Positions 24,525 through 34,288 are shown, counted from the first letter of the stretch. The stretch is 64,000 bases of DNA from PALSA-1316 sp964499365 (GCA_964499365.1 CAZCKU010000001.1:186001-250000), one strand, 5' to 3'. Notes: generated from the letters alone by a model not told the origin. Translations and numbers: made by a program.

Positions 24525-27191
24525 ATGAAAAAGCTGACCGGGGTTCTTGCTGTTATTGCGGCAACTCTCTTTGTTTTTTTTGCGGCTTCTTTCTCTTCAG
24601 CCGCTGATCGTACTGATATCAGGATAGGGGTCCTTGCCTATCGCGGGGCCGAACAGGCGAAGAGGATGTGGGCCCCTACCGCAGACTATCTTGCCGCGAA
24701 GATACCGGATCATACTTTTTCAGTGGTGCCCCTTGGGTTTGACCGGATCAACCAGGCCGTCAGCAGGGGGGAGGTTGATTTTATTCTCGCGAACTCTTCG
24801 ATCTATGTTGAGTTGGAGTACCTTTACGGCGTCAACAGGATTGCGACGATCAAGAAGAAGGCGGATACCGGGGCGGGATACACAACCGTATTCGGGGGAG
24901 TCATTTTCACCCGGGCAGACCGGAAGGATATCCGGTCAATCGCGGATCTGAAGGGCAAGTCGTTTATTGCTGTGGACGAAACGTCGCTCGGCGGCTGGCG
25001 CGTAGCCTGGAGGGAGATGAAGGATTATGGCGTCGATCCCTACCGCGACCTTGCCCGGCTCTCGTTTGCTGTTACGCACGATGCTGCGGTCTATGCGGTC
25101 AGAGACGGCAAGGCCGCTGCCGGCACCGTCAGGACCGATATCCTGGAGTCACTGCATAACAGCGGCCTTATCGACATGAAGGAGTTTCGGGTCCTGAATC
25201 AGACCGCACATGACGCCTTTCCTTTTTTGTCGAGTACGCGGCTCTACCCCGAATGGCCATTTGCGAGGGTGAAGCATACTTCGAACGAACTTTCCCAGCG
25301 GGTCGCCGTTGCCCTTATGACACTCGGGGAAATGAGCGAAGCGGCCAGAAGCTCTCAGGTCGCAGGCTGGACAATTCCTCTTGATTACGGACCGGTCCAT
25401 GACCTGTTGAAAGAGCTGCGGCTGACGCCCTACGAGAATTTCGGGAAGATAACCCTGGCGCAGGCGCTGAAGCAGTATTGGCTTGCCCTTGTCCTGACGG
25501 CAGTGCTTATCTTCGTCATGACCGGTGCGACCATCTATGTGTCCAGATTAAACGCCGGACTGAGACAGGCCAAGGCGGAGATTGAAAAGGCGCAAAGGGA
25601 TCTGGAAGTCAAGGTTGAGGAACGGACAAAGGACCTCAGGACAATCAATGAGGAGCTGGAGCAGGAGATCGTCCAGCGGCGGTCGGCGGAGGAGGCCCTG
25701 AAGGAATCAGAGAGGAGATTCCGTGAGACACTGGCAAGCGCCAACCTTATTGCGGTCCAGCTGGACAGGGAGGGGACAATAATCTTTGCAAATGATTACC
25801 TGGCACAGCTGTCAGGCTGGACGCGTGAAGAAATCATCGGCCGCAACTGGTTTGACCTGTTCATCCCCGGGGGAGTGAGAAATGCCATGCGTCGGCTCCA
25901 TCAGGAAAGCACCTCAGGAGAACTCGTCCAGGAATACGCCAGCGAGATAGTGACCAGGCAGGGAGATTTCCGCCTGATCTCGTGGACGAATTCGCGGATG
26001 CTCGACGCCTCGGGACACTTCGTCGGGATTACCTCTCTGGGAATGGATATTACCTATCGCCAGCAGATGGAAGAACAGATCGTCAAGACCCAGAAACTGG
26101 AGGCGGTCGGGACCCTCGCAGGGGGCATAGCCCATGACTTTAACAACCTGCTTCAGGGGATCTTCGGCTATATCTCGATGGCCAAGCTCAATCTTGTGAA
26201 GGACAGCAGGACCTCCGAGCTACTTCAGGAGGCGGAAAACGCTCTGGGGATGGCGACAGGCCTGACGCACCAGCTGCTGACCTACGCAAAAGGGGGGAAG
26301 CCGGTCAAGGCCCTCTTTATGGTCGATACGGTGATAAAGGACGCGGTAAAACTGAGCCTCAGCGGCTCGCGGGTGGGCTACGCCATGCACCTGGACGATG
26401 ACCTCTGGCCGGTCGAGGCGGATGCAGGACAGCTCGGCCAGGTGATCCAGAATATTATTATCAACGCTGTCGATGCCATGCCGCAGGGCGGCACCATCAC
26501 CATTTCGGCGAGAAATGTACAGCACACCATCCCCTCATCCGAGGACACGAGGTTCGTGAGGATAACCATAGAGGACAGTGGCAGCGGTATCTCCGAGAAG
26601 GATCTTAAGAGGATTTTCGACCCCTACTTCACGACCAAGACCAAGGGAAGCGGACTTGGCCTTGCAACAGCCTATTCGATCATCCGGAACCATGGCGGCA
26701 TGATAGAGGTGGAGTCGGCCCCCGGAAAGGGCAGCACGTTTTTTATCTACCTGCCCGCAGCAGCAGGCAGAACCGTTCACGGGGCGGTGGCCGCGCCAGG
26801 GCCCGGCGGCGGACGCCGGGGGAAGATCCTGGTCATGGATGACGAGGAGATCCTGCGGAGGATATCCTTCGAAATGCTGACCGCCCTGGGACACGATGTT
26901 GCTTTGGCCAAGGACGGGGAGGAGGCCATTGCCCTGTACCGCGAGGCAATGGAGCGTGGCGAGTCCTTCGATATCGTAATCCTGGATCTCACGATTCGGG
27001 GCGGCATGGGCGGGGAGGAGGCAATGCAGGGACTCCTCAGACTCGATCCCGCGATAAAGGCAGTGGTCTCCAGCGGCTATGCGGACGGCACAGCGATAGC
27101 AGAGTACGAAAGGCACGGGTTCAGCGCATGTCTCCGGAAGCCGTACAGTGTTGATACCCTGAAAGAAACCCTGGAGAAGCTCCTGGGGTGA
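24525..27191 (+). CDS. Hybrid histidine kinase with PhnD-like periplasmic sensor
   Basis: An 888-residue protein. After a signal segment (about residues 1-27) there is a PhnD/TtrS-type periplasmic-binding domain (about 30-300; RIGVLAYRG...WAPTADYL, GEVDFILANSSIY, LKGKSF). Then come TM (about 318-340), a coiled coil (345-395), PAS (398-512), HisKA with His537 in GGIAHDFNNLLQG, HATPase (NAVDAM, DSGSGI, GSGLGL) and a C-terminal receiver (VILDLTIRGGM). ATG 24525 starts at the signal segment; the frame is open 21 codons further. From the PAS onward it closely resembles the kinase at 5809-8781. The ligand could be an oxyanion, as in tetrathionate sensor TtrS (inference). Confidence 0.93.
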   Translation: MKKLTGVLAVIAATLFVFFAASFSSAADRTDIRIGVLAYRGAEQAKRMWAPTADYLAAKIPDHTFSVVPLGFDRINQAVSRGEVDFILANSSIYVELEYLYGVNRIATIKKKADTGAGYTTVFGGVIFTRADRKDIRSIADLKGKSFIAVDETSLGGWRVAWREMKDYGVDPYRDLARLSFAVTHDAAVYAVRDGKAAAGTVRTDILESLHNSGLIDMKEFRVLNQTAHDAFPFLSSTRLYPEWPFARVKHTSNELSQRVAVALMTLGEMSEAARSSQVAGWTIPLDYGPVHDLLKELRLTPYENFGKITLAQALKQYWLALVLTAVLIFVMTGATIYVSRLNAGLRQAKAEIEKAQRDLEVKVEERTKDLRTINEELEQEIVQRRSAEEALKESERRFRETLASANLIAVQLDREGTIIFANDYLAQLSGWTREEIIGRNWFDLFIPGGVRNAMRRLHQESTSGELVQEYASEIVTRQGDFRLISWTNSRMLDASGHFVGITSLGMDITYRQQMEEQIVKTQKLEAVGTLAGGIAHDFNNLLQGIFGYISMAKLNLVKDSRTSELLQEAENALGMATGLTHQLLTYAKGGKPVKALFMVDTVIKDAVKLSLSGSRVGYAMHLDDDLWPVEADAGQLGQVIQNIIINAVDAMPQGGTITISARNVQHTIPSSEDTRFVRITIEDSGSGISEKDLKRIFDPYFTTKTKGSGLGLATAYSIIRNHGGMIEVESAPGKGSTFFIYLPAAAGRTVHGAVAAPGPGGGRRGKILVMDDEEILRRISFEMLTALGHDVALAKDGEEAIALYREAMERGESFDIVILDLTIRGGMGGEEAMQGLLRLDPAIKAVVSSGYADGTAIAEYERHGFSACLRKPYSVDTLKETLEKLLG

Positions 27192-27293
27192 GGGCCTTTA
27201 CTGTGAGTGCCCGGTCACCCAAGAGGGTCTGTCCGGGGGGCACTACGGGGCCTGCGTGAGAGGCAATCACCAACAATTGCACGAGGAAACATA

Positions 27294-28301
27294 ATGATGA
27301 AATGGCAGAATATTACCGGTATAGTTTTTGTGCTGCTTCTTGGCATTGCCATCGGTTTTGCGGCCCGCGATGGTATGCGGAACGACAGTACCCCGAATAC
27401 CTTTATCGAGCGTCGTGAAGGAGCGTTGAATCACATCAACCCGCTCCTTGAGTGCGACATAGCGGACAATGTGCTGAAAAACCGCGAGTTGCGTCCCTTC
27501 CAGGAAAAGATAGAATCCTTTCTGGAAACCCGCATGGACAAGCGCTGGACAGCCAGTGTGAGCGTATACTTTCGGGAGCTGAACGACGGGCTGTGGTTCA
27601 GCATCGGGGACACCCGGAGGTTTACACCTGCGAGTCTCCGCAAGGTGCCGCTCATGATTGCGCTCCTGAAAAAGGCTGAGTCAGGCCAGGGCGCCGACAG
27701 TCGGCTGCTCGACCGCGAAGTGGTTTTTGATTTGTCCCGGGACTATAACGCTGACCAGAACATCAAGCCGTCCCGGGTGATGGTTCACGGCCATAAGTAC
27801 ACCGTCAAGGACCTTATTTACCGGATGATCGTCTACTCTGACAATAACGCATTCAGGCTGCTGACCGCGGTGGTGAACCCCCTTGACCTTGACAATGTCT
27901 ATGCGACGCTGAGAATCCAGAACCCGAAGGCAACGCAGGATGACGATTTCCTTTCGGTCCAGACCTATGCATCTTTTTTCCGGGTGCTCTACAACGCGAC
28001 GTATCTCAGCAGGGAGGCGTCCGACTGGGCCCTGGCTATCATGGCGCAGTCTGAATTCAGGGCCGGACTGAGCGAAGGGGTGCCTCCGGGAATCGTGGTG
28101 TCTCATAAGTTCGGGGAACACTCGGATGCCGGTGACGGCATGGTGCAGCTGCACGACTGCGGGATAATCTATTATCCTGAGCATCCCTACATGCTCTGCG
28201 TCATGTCGAAGGGGCAGAATTTCCAGTTTCTCGATGACGTCATCCGGGAGGTTTCCCGCATGACCTTTTCTGAAGTTGATACGCAGCACAGGAGGCACTG
28301 A
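27294..28301 (+). CDS. Exported serine hydrolase, class A beta-lactamase fold
   Basis: A 335-residue protein with an N-terminal membrane or signal helix (about residues 7-24). It has the active-site triad of motifs of the class A beta-lactamase/PBP superfamily: Ser114-x-x-Lys117 (SLRK), Ser182-Asp-Asn (YSDNNAF) and Lys272-Phe-Gly in place of the usual KTG. No Glu-x-x-x-Asn omega-loop motif was seen between them. A peptidoglycan or peptide hydrolase is therefore as likely as a beta-lactamase. The start ATG 27294 follows GAGGA by about eight bases. Confidence 0.78.
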   Translation: MMKWQNITGIVFVLLLGIAIGFAARDGMRNDSTPNTFIERREGALNHINPLLECDIADNVLKNRELRPFQEKIESFLETRMDKRWTASVSVYFRELNDGLWFSIGDTRRFTPASLRKVPLMIALLKKAESGQGADSRLLDREVVFDLSRDYNADQNIKPSRVMVHGHKYTVKDLIYRMIVYSDNNAFRLLTAVVNPLDLDNVYATLRIQNPKATQDDDFLSVQTYASFFRVLYNATYLSREASDWALAIMAQSEFRAGLSEGVPPGIVVSHKFGEHSDAGDGMVQLHDCGIIYYPEHPYMLCVMSKGQNFQFLDDVIREVSRMTFSEVDTQHRRH

Positions 28302-28369
28302 ATAGAACGGACGGGCCTGCTGAGCTGTTTTCCCGGGAGCGGCCCCGGCGGAGGGTAGTCACAGAGCTT

Positions 28370-29257
28370 CTAGCGGTATGGCACCTGAAAATCCTCGTAG
28401 CGGATTGCCTGGTCTTTCGTGGCGAGGGTCAGCAGGGGTTTCCGGCCGACATAGCCTGCCCAGGAAGAGAAGGTGCTCGGGGGGCCGACGATATAATCAC
28501 ACAGCGACAAAAGGCATAAATCAACCATAACGTGGCGCTGACCGGACCAGACGGTAAGCCCGCCAAATTGTTCGCTGCAGACCGTATCGTTCGAGCAGAG
28601 AATAAAACCCACGTTTAATCCCCTGAATTGTTCCAGCTGCACGATCTGCCGCAGGACCTCAGCATAGCGGCTGTCTTCAAAATACCATATACCGTTATTG
28701 AAATATTGGTAGTCGCCTCTTCTGATGTGCACGCCGATCACCCGATCGCAGCTGCCTCTGGCGGAAGCCACGAGCGAGGAGGCTGCGCGGCTGTAGCAGG
28801 CGTTCGGCTGCCAGAACTGCACAATCCTCTGCCGGTGGACCCTGACATGCTGGTGGTCTCTCGGCAGCCATCCCCAGACAAACAGGACTTTTCCTTTTGC
28901 CTTTTCCGTGAACGAGCGGTTATTCATGTCGTAGTCCGGTATGCCGAATTCATACCCCTGGTGCAGGACCAATTCCGCCCAGATCAAATTCAGTCTCTGT
29001 ATATGCAGTTTCGCAAAAAGGACCCAGGCAATATTCCCCGCCTGCTTCAGCAAGGCTTTTGCCAGCCTGTTTGTCCTGACTATCCTGAGCGGAGCCTTCG
29101 AGGTGTTCTCCCTGATACTCTCGTCAAAAAAATCATAATACTCGTCGAAACAGGGGTAATACACGGTATAGCCGTATTCAATGGCGTTCGCCAGGAAATG
29201 GCTTGTCTGCCAAAGCCGGTTGGCCAGCTGGCCGTCCCTTGACAGCACGATGACCAT
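28370..29257 (-). CDS. GT11-like (fucosyltransferase-type) glycosyltransferase
   Basis: A 295-residue protein. VIGVHIRRGDY is the H-x-R-R-G-D-Y signature of alpha-1,2-fucosyltransferases (GT11) and related GT-B enzymes. A downstream SLCDYIVGPPSTFSSWAGYVG matches the second conserved block. The usual GGLGNQ opening is replaced by RDGQLANRL, so this is a divergent member. The donor may be GDP-fucose but could differ. It is a lone gene among unrelated neighbours, which may indicate acquisition. Confidence 0.7.
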   Translation of the reverse strand: MVIVLSRDGQLANRLWQTSHFLANAIEYGYTVYYPCFDEYYDFFDESIRENTSKAPLRIVRTNRLAKALLKQAGNIAWVLFAKLHIQRLNLIWAELVLHQGYEFGIPDYDMNNRSFTEKAKGKVLFVWGWLPRDHQHVRVHRQRIVQFWQPNACYSRAASSLVASARGSCDRVIGVHIRRGDYQYFNNGIWYFEDSRYAEVLRQIVQLEQFRGLNVGFILCSNDTVCSEQFGGLTVWSGQRHVMVDLCLLSLCDYIVGPPSTFSSWAGYVGRKPLLTLATKDQAIRYEDFQVPYR

Positions 29258-29337
29258 TTCTTACGGGGATGTCCTTCGGTGTGAATGATGGTGCTTCACG
29301 CGGCGAGCGCCCGATGCATACCTGCCGGCAGGCTCGT

Positions 29338-30267
29338 TCAGAGTTCGACGAGCCTCGTGCTGATCTCGATCGCGGCCTCGGCCCCCTGGCCTGCCGAAAT
29401 GATCGCCTGGGAGTGGCCCTGGCGGAGCGCTCCGAGGACGAAGAGGCCGGGGACGCTCGACTCGCCCGCATTTTTTGTAACGATCTTGAATCCCTCGGTG
29501 TCGCGCTCGAGGTCGAGGTTCTCGAGATACTCGTCGCAGAGGGATATCCCCCCCCAGCCGAGGATGACCTCGCAGGGGATAATGCGGCCGTCGCTCATGC
29601 GTACCCCCTCGAGGGCCGGGTCGCCGAGCAGTTCTTCCGGTCGCCCCTCTACCAGGCCGATGCCCTCATCTTCAAGGAGCGTCCTGTAGACCGGGGCGAG
29701 AGAAAAGCCGTGCGCGAGGAAGGTCACATCTTTCGTAAACATCTGCTTCATGCCGACGCTGAGGCGTACGCCGTTGACCGTGCGGTCGATGACCAGCAGC
29801 TTCCTGCCGGTCGTGCGGTAGCCGTCGCAGATCATACAGGTGAAGTAGGAGGTGCCGAAGAAGCGGGGAAGGTTCTTGAAAGGCGCGAGACTTTCCCTGG
29901 CACCCGAGGCGGCGATGACAAAGCGGGAGCGGTAGGTCTTGCCCGCAGCCAGCACCTCAAATATCCCCTGCGTGAATTCGACGCGGTCGACCTTTGCGCG
30001 CTCGATCCCGACCCCGAAGCTCTCGACCTGGGCGAGGCCGGTTTGCAGAAGCTCCGGGCCCGATACAACACGCAGGCCGAGATAATTCTCGATATGTTTT
30101 GCGTAGCCGGTCCGGCCGCCGGGGGTGTGGAAAAGCAGGACGCGGAAGTTGTAGCGGCCGAGGTGAATGCAGGCCTGCAGACCTCCCGGGCCCGCCCCGA
30201 TGACGATGCAGTCGTAGAGAGGTTCATCCTGCCTGGTTTGTGTCCCCATCTGCTGTTCCATAATCAT
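29338..30267 (-). CDS. Thioredoxin reductase-like FAD/NAD(P) oxidoreductase
   Basis: A 309-residue flavoprotein. The FAD-binding GAGPGG lies at about residue 24, the redox pair CMIC (Cys144, Cys147) replaces the CATC of thioredoxin reductase, and a C-terminal PGLFVLGALRQGHSQ is the FAD/helix closure. The NADPH-domain Rossmann glycines are not standard around KLLVIDRTVNG, so the electron donor is unclear. No thioredoxin gene is adjacent. Two in-frame ATGs occur at the start; the second is better spaced from GAGG. Confidence 0.85.
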   Translation of the reverse strand: MIMEQQMGTQTRQDEPLYDCIVIGAGPGGLQACIHLGRYNFRVLLFHTPGGRTGYAKHIENYLGLRVVSGPELLQTGLAQVESFGVGIERAKVDRVEFTQGIFEVLAAGKTYRSRFVIAASGARESLAPFKNLPRFFGTSYFTCMICDGYRTTGRKLLVIDRTVNGVRLSVGMKQMFTKDVTFLAHGFSLAPVYRTLLEDEGIGLVEGRPEELLGDPALEGVRMSDGRIIPCEVILGWGGISLCDEYLENLDLERDTEGFKIVTKNAGESSVPGLFVLGALRQGHSQAIISAGQGAEAAIEISTRLVEL

Positions 30268-30394
30268 GTACCTCGTTGCCCCGGCTTCGCGGGCCTGAAT
30301 TTACGTTCTGCGTATCTGTGAAAAATAGCACGCCGGCCGATTCATGTCAATGCGACGTGTCGCCCTGGGTGTGACACGTATGGTGCAATATCGC

Positions 30395-31579
30395 TCAGAG
30401 CCGCCTCCTGAAGAGGGCGAAGAAGTGCTCCCTGAGCTTGTCCCAAAGCGGCCGCGTACGCCATGCGCCGAGGGTTATCTCTTCTGACTTCAGCAGGTCT
30501 TCTTCGAAAATGGCTGTCATCTGGCTGCCGAAGGCCCTGTCGGATATCCCGACATTCCCCTCGTCATTGCGGCGGAGAGACTGGAAATCGAGATTGGCCG
30601 AGCCGATGATCAGCCAGATGCTGTCAAAAACTGCGGTCTTGGCATGAAGGATCTCCCCGTTGTAGTTGAAGATCCTGACCCCGGCCTTCAGGAGCCGGGA
30701 AAAGAAGGCCCTCCCCGCATAATGGGCAGAAGAGACATCCGAGGTTCCCGGGAGGAGTAGCCGGACCTCGACCCCGCGGCCGACCGCATTGCCGAGGACC
30801 TCGATCATCCTCCTGCTCGGCGTAAAATAGGCGGTCGTCAGGCAGATGCTCGCCGAGGCATTATTGATGCTGTAATAGAGCAGCTTTCTCATCCACCGCC
30901 TCGACCGCGACGAGTGTGTGAAGATCGGCAGCACCGGGACTCCGTCCACGAACGATGTTGCCGTGCAGGCTGCCGGGATCTCGCGGCCCTTCCAGAGCAG
31001 CCAGGTGGATCTGAACCGGTTCAGGAGCATGGCGGCCACCGGCCCTTCCATGAAGATACCGGTGTCCCGCCAGCCGGTATGTTTTCTGAGCCGGTGATAC
31101 CCCCGGTATTCGTTTGCTATATTCAGCCCGCCCGTAAAGGCGGTCTTCCCGTCGACGATGATCAGTTTCGTATGGTCGCGATGGATGTAATGCAGTGGCG
31201 ACGCCCATTTGAATGGACGGGAGGCCCGCACCTCGACACCTGCCTGCTCAAGTCCCTTCCAGAAGCGCAGGGGAGTGGTAAGAGATCCGAAATGATCGTA
31301 CAGCAGACATACCCTCACCCCTTCGGCTGCCTTCTGCTTCAGGATCTCCGCCAGTTCGGTCCCGGTCTCGTCATTCCTGAATATATAGAACTCGAGGCAT
31401 ATCAGTTCCCGGGCGCCCCTGATCGCATCGAATATGATGCCGAACGATTCCTTGTCCTTCCAGAGCAGGGTGACCCGGTTTCCGCCGGTAAACCCGCACC
31501 CGGAAATCCGCTCCAGCGCAGTGAGCGAAAAACGGTCTGCGCTACCGTCCCGGTCTCTGATCTGCCTTTTCTCCTGCAA
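30395..31579 (-). CDS. Cardiolipin synthase / phospholipase D family
   Basis: A 394-residue protein with two HKD active-site motifs: HTKLIIVD with GGLNIANEY, and HAKTAVFD with GSANLDFQS. This is the two-domain PLD arrangement of bacterial cardiolipin synthases. Unlike ClsA it lacks N-terminal membrane helices, so it is closer to ClsB/YbhO. It likely transfers phosphatidyl groups at the membrane surface. The start codon is a TTG within the 3' end of uvrB (38-base overlap) without a clear ribosome binding site, so the true start may be slightly downstream. Confidence 0.87.
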   Translation of the reverse strand: MQEKRQIRDRDGSADRFSLTALERISGCGFTGGNRVTLLWKDKESFGIIFDAIRGARELICLEFYIFRNDETGTELAEILKQKAAEGVRVCLLYDHFGSLTTPLRFWKGLEQAGVEVRASRPFKWASPLHYIHRDHTKLIIVDGKTAFTGGLNIANEYRGYHRLRKHTGWRDTGIFMEGPVAAMLLNRFRSTWLLWKGREIPAACTATSFVDGVPVLPIFTHSSRSRRWMRKLLYYSINNASASICLTTAYFTPSRRMIEVLGNAVGRGVEVRLLLPGTSDVSSAHYAGRAFFSRLLKAGVRIFNYNGEILHAKTAVFDSIWLIIGSANLDFQSLRRNDEGNVGISDRAFGSQMTAIFEEDLLKSEEITLGAWRTRPLWDKLREHFFALFRRRL

Positions 31580-33566
31580 CGGTCTGCGCCTCGCTGTTGA
31601 CGGTTTTCAGTTTTCTGATCCTGTCCCTGATTGCTGCCGCGCGTTCGAAATCGAGCTGTTTCGCGGCCTCTCTCATCTCTGCCTCAAGCCTCTGCAGCGC
31701 CTCCTCATCAGCGGCATACAGCTCCATATCTTCAGCCACGGCAGGCACTGTGTAGTAATCGGATTCATAGATCGAGCCGGCAATGTCCTTTATGGTCGAC
31801 CTGATTGTCTCCGGCGTGATATGCATCCTTTCATTATACTCCGTCTGTATCTTTCTCCTGCGCTCTGTCTCGTCGATCGCTTTCTTCAGGGACCCGGTAA
31901 TCACGTCGGCATAGAATATGACCTCGCCGTTGACGTTCCGGGCCGCCCGTCCGGTTGTCTGGATGAGCGACCGCTCCGAGCGGAGAAAGCCCTCCTTGTC
32001 CGCGTCCAGAATTGCTACCAGCGAGACCTCGGGTATGTCCAGTCCCTCCCGCAGGAGATTGACCCCGACCAGGACATCGAATTCCCCGAGCCTGAGGTTC
32101 CTGATGATCTCGACCCGCTTCAGGGTGTCTATGTCGGAGTGGAGATACTCCGCCCGTACGCCCAGTTCGATATAGTAGCCGGTCAGGTCCTCCGCCATCT
32201 TCTTCGTGAGGGTGGTCACCAGGACTCGTTCGCCCGCTGCCACGCGCTTGCGGATTTCGCCGAGCAGGTCGTCGACCTGTCCGGACACCGGCCGCACCGT
32301 CGGCCTTGGGTCTGTAAGCCCGGTCGGCCGGATGATCTGTTCTATTACCCTGCCCCCGGACTTGACGATTTCATATTCTGACGGGGTTGCCGAGACATAG
32401 ACCGCCTGGCCCACCATCTTCTCGAATTCGTCGAACTTCAGGGGCCTGTTATCGAGGGCCGAGGGCAGCCGGAACCCGTAATTGATCAGGTTCTGCTTCC
32501 GCGACCGGTCGCCCTCATACATACCCCTGACCTGCGGGACCGTTGCATGTGATTCGTCGAGGAAGAAGACAAAGTCCTCCGGGAAATAGTGCAGCAGCGT
32601 GTAGGGCGGTTCACCCGCCTGCCTGCCGCTGAGGTGGCGGGAGTAGTTCTCGATGCCGTGGCAGTAGTTGAACTCCTTCAGCATCTCCATATCGAACCGC
32701 GTCCGCTCCTCGATCCGGCGCGCCTCGATGATCCTGCCTTCCTGCAGGAACCGCTCGACAGCCTCCTTCATCTCCTGTTCGATGCTGACGAGCGCGGTAT
32801 CGAGCCGCTCCTTCGGCGTCAGCCAGTGGCTGTTCGGAAATATCGAGATGCGGTCGAGTTTCCTGATGCGGTCCCCGGTCTGCGGATCGACTTCGCTCAG
32901 GGAATCGATGTCGTCACCGAAGAATTCGACCCTGATGACCTTGTCGAAGGAAAAGGACGGGAAGATCTCGACGATGTCGCCGCGGACCCTGAAACGGCCG
33001 CGTTTGAATTCATGGTCGGACCGTTCATACTGGATCTCGATCAGCCTGCCCAGGACCTCGTCACGTTCTACATGCATGCCTTTTTCAAGGAGCAGGTGCA
33101 TGTCCATATAGTCCCGGGGTGAGCCGATACCGTAGATGCAGGAGACTGACGCCACGACGATCACATCGCGCCGCTCAAGCACCGCCCTCGTGGCAGAATG
33201 CCTGAGGCGGTCGATGTCATCGTTGACCATCGAGTCCTTTTCTATGTAGGTGTCGGTCGTCGGGATGTAGGCCTCGGGCTGGTAATAGTCGTAGTAGCTG
33301 ACAAAAAACTCGACCGCATTTTCAGGGAAGAGCTCCTTGAACTCTCCGTAGAGCTGGGCTGCCAGTGTCTTGTTATGGGCCATCACCAGCGCCGGCCGGT
33401 TGATCTCCGCAATGACCTGCGCCATGGTAAAGGTCTTGCCCGAGCCGGTGACGCCCAGCAGGACCTGGCCTTTTTCGCCCGAGCGAAGGCCATCGACAAG
33501 TGCAGAGATGGCGCGCGGCTGGTCACCCTTGGGGGTGAAGTCAGAGGTTATTTTGAACGGGGCCAT
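31542..33566 (-). CDS. uvrB: Excinuclease ABC subunit B
   Basis: Nucleotide excision repair helicase subunit that loads onto damaged DNA with UvrA and positions UvrC. The 674 residues include Walker A (GVTGSGKTF), the beta-hairpin region (YYDYYQPEAYIP), DESH (FFLDESHATVPQ), motifs V-VI (GLDIPEVSLV, QTTGRAARN) and the C-terminal UVR motif (LEAEMREAAKQLDFERAAAIRD). Length and order match the family. The start ATG overlaps the stop of the HAD gene by one base (TGATG), so the two are translationally coupled. Confidence 0.98.
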   Translation of the reverse strand: MAPFKITSDFTPKGDQPRAISALVDGLRSGEKGQVLLGVTGSGKTFTMAQVIAEINRPALVMAHNKTLAAQLYGEFKELFPENAVEFFVSYYDYYQPEAYIPTTDTYIEKDSMVNDDIDRLRHSATRAVLERRDVIVVASVSCIYGIGSPRDYMDMHLLLEKGMHVERDEVLGRLIEIQYERSDHEFKRGRFRVRGDIVEIFPSFSFDKVIRVEFFGDDIDSLSEVDPQTGDRIRKLDRISIFPNSHWLTPKERLDTALVSIEQEMKEAVERFLQEGRIIEARRIEERTRFDMEMLKEFNYCHGIENYSRHLSGRQAGEPPYTLLHYFPEDFVFFLDESHATVPQVRGMYEGDRSRKQNLINYGFRLPSALDNRPLKFDEFEKMVGQAVYVSATPSEYEIVKSGGRVIEQIIRPTGLTDPRPTVRPVSGQVDDLLGEIRKRVAAGERVLVTTLTKKMAEDLTGYYIELGVRAEYLHSDIDTLKRVEIIRNLRLGEFDVLVGVNLLREGLDIPEVSLVAILDADKEGFLRSERSLIQTTGRAARNVNGEVIFYADVITGSLKKAIDETERRRKIQTEYNERMHITPETIRSTIKDIAGSIYESDYYTVPAVAEDMELYAADEEALQRLEAEMREAAKQLDFERAAAIRDRIRKLKTVNSEAQTVAGEKADQRPGR

Positions 33567-34243
33567 CAGTTGTTCAGGACAGAGAGAAATGCGCAGGTGT
33601 TCCCGAGATTGTCGAAGACCCTGTCGGCCCCTGCCTTTTCGAGTGCATCGACGGTGTAGGGACCGGTGGCAACCCCTATGGAGAACGCCCCGTATGCCTT
33701 TGCGCAGTCGATGTCCCTCGGGGTGTCGCCGATGACGATGCAGTCCCGGTATTCGACCATCAGCGACCTTGTCCGGTAAAGCTTGTCAACGGCAACGGGC
33801 AGGAGTTTGTTTCGGTCTTCCTCGTCACTGCCGTAGGCCCCCACCTCAAAATAGGAGTTCAGGCCGAAGCGGGTGAGTTTGATGCCGGCCCCTCCTTCGA
33901 TATTTCCGGTGAGCAGGCCGATGATATGACGTTCTTCCATCCTGAGCGTCTCAAGCGCCTCGGGTATGCCCGGCTTGATATGGCCCTGCGTATGTGGGAT
34001 CTGCGACCTGAGGTGTCCGAGATACAGGCCGAAAAACTGCGCGGCGGTCTCAACGGAGTAGGGTATTTCGTGGAGCGTCATGCCTTCCCTGAGGATCTGC
34101 GGGTCGGTCTTGCCTGCCAGGCCGATCTCCCTGAAGGCATCCTGTTTTCCGAACATTTCCTCGAAGGAGATATTCAACGAGCGCACACCTGCGCCGCCCG
34201 AGTCGATCAGGGTCCCGTCGATGTCAAAGAGGAGAAGCTTCAT
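33566..34243 (-). CDS. HAD-family hydrolase, phosphoglycolate phosphatase-like
   Basis: A 225-residue HAD phosphatase. Motif I is FDIDGTLIDS (nucleophile Asp plus acid-base Asp), motif II lies in GLLTGNIEG, and motif III/IV is VIGDTPRDIDCAKAYG. An alpha-helical cap sits between motifs I and II, as in Gph-type enzymes. Some homologues act on 2-phosphoglycolate produced during DNA repair, which would fit the coupling to uvrB (inference). ATG 34243 is used because the protein then begins right at motif I; the frame is open 12 codons upstream. Confidence 0.9.
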   Translation of the reverse strand: MKLLLFDIDGTLIDSGGAGVRSLNISFEEMFGKQDAFREIGLAGKTDPQILREGMTLHEIPYSVETAAQFFGLYLGHLRSQIPHTQGHIKPGIPEALETLRMEERHIIGLLTGNIEGGAGIKLTRFGLNSYFEVGAYGSDEEDRNKLLPVAVDKLYRTRSLMVEYRDCIVIGDTPRDIDCAKAYGAFSIGVATGPYTVDALEKAGADRVFDNLGNTCAFLSVLNN

Positions 34244-34288
34244 GATTTTAAGATAGCGGCCCGGGAGGGATGAAGTCAAACAGGAAGA

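Noticed and set aside
29269..30321. A 350-codon open frame on the plus strand
   Set aside because: Antisense to the TrxR-like flavoprotein, which has intact cofactor motifs. The plus-strand product is low in hydrophobic core and has no motif.
32590..32650. GCCTGCCTGCCG inside uvrB resembling the repeat palindrome
   Set aside because: It encodes the normal UvrB stretch around SGRQAGEPPYTL and lacks the other parts of the repeat.
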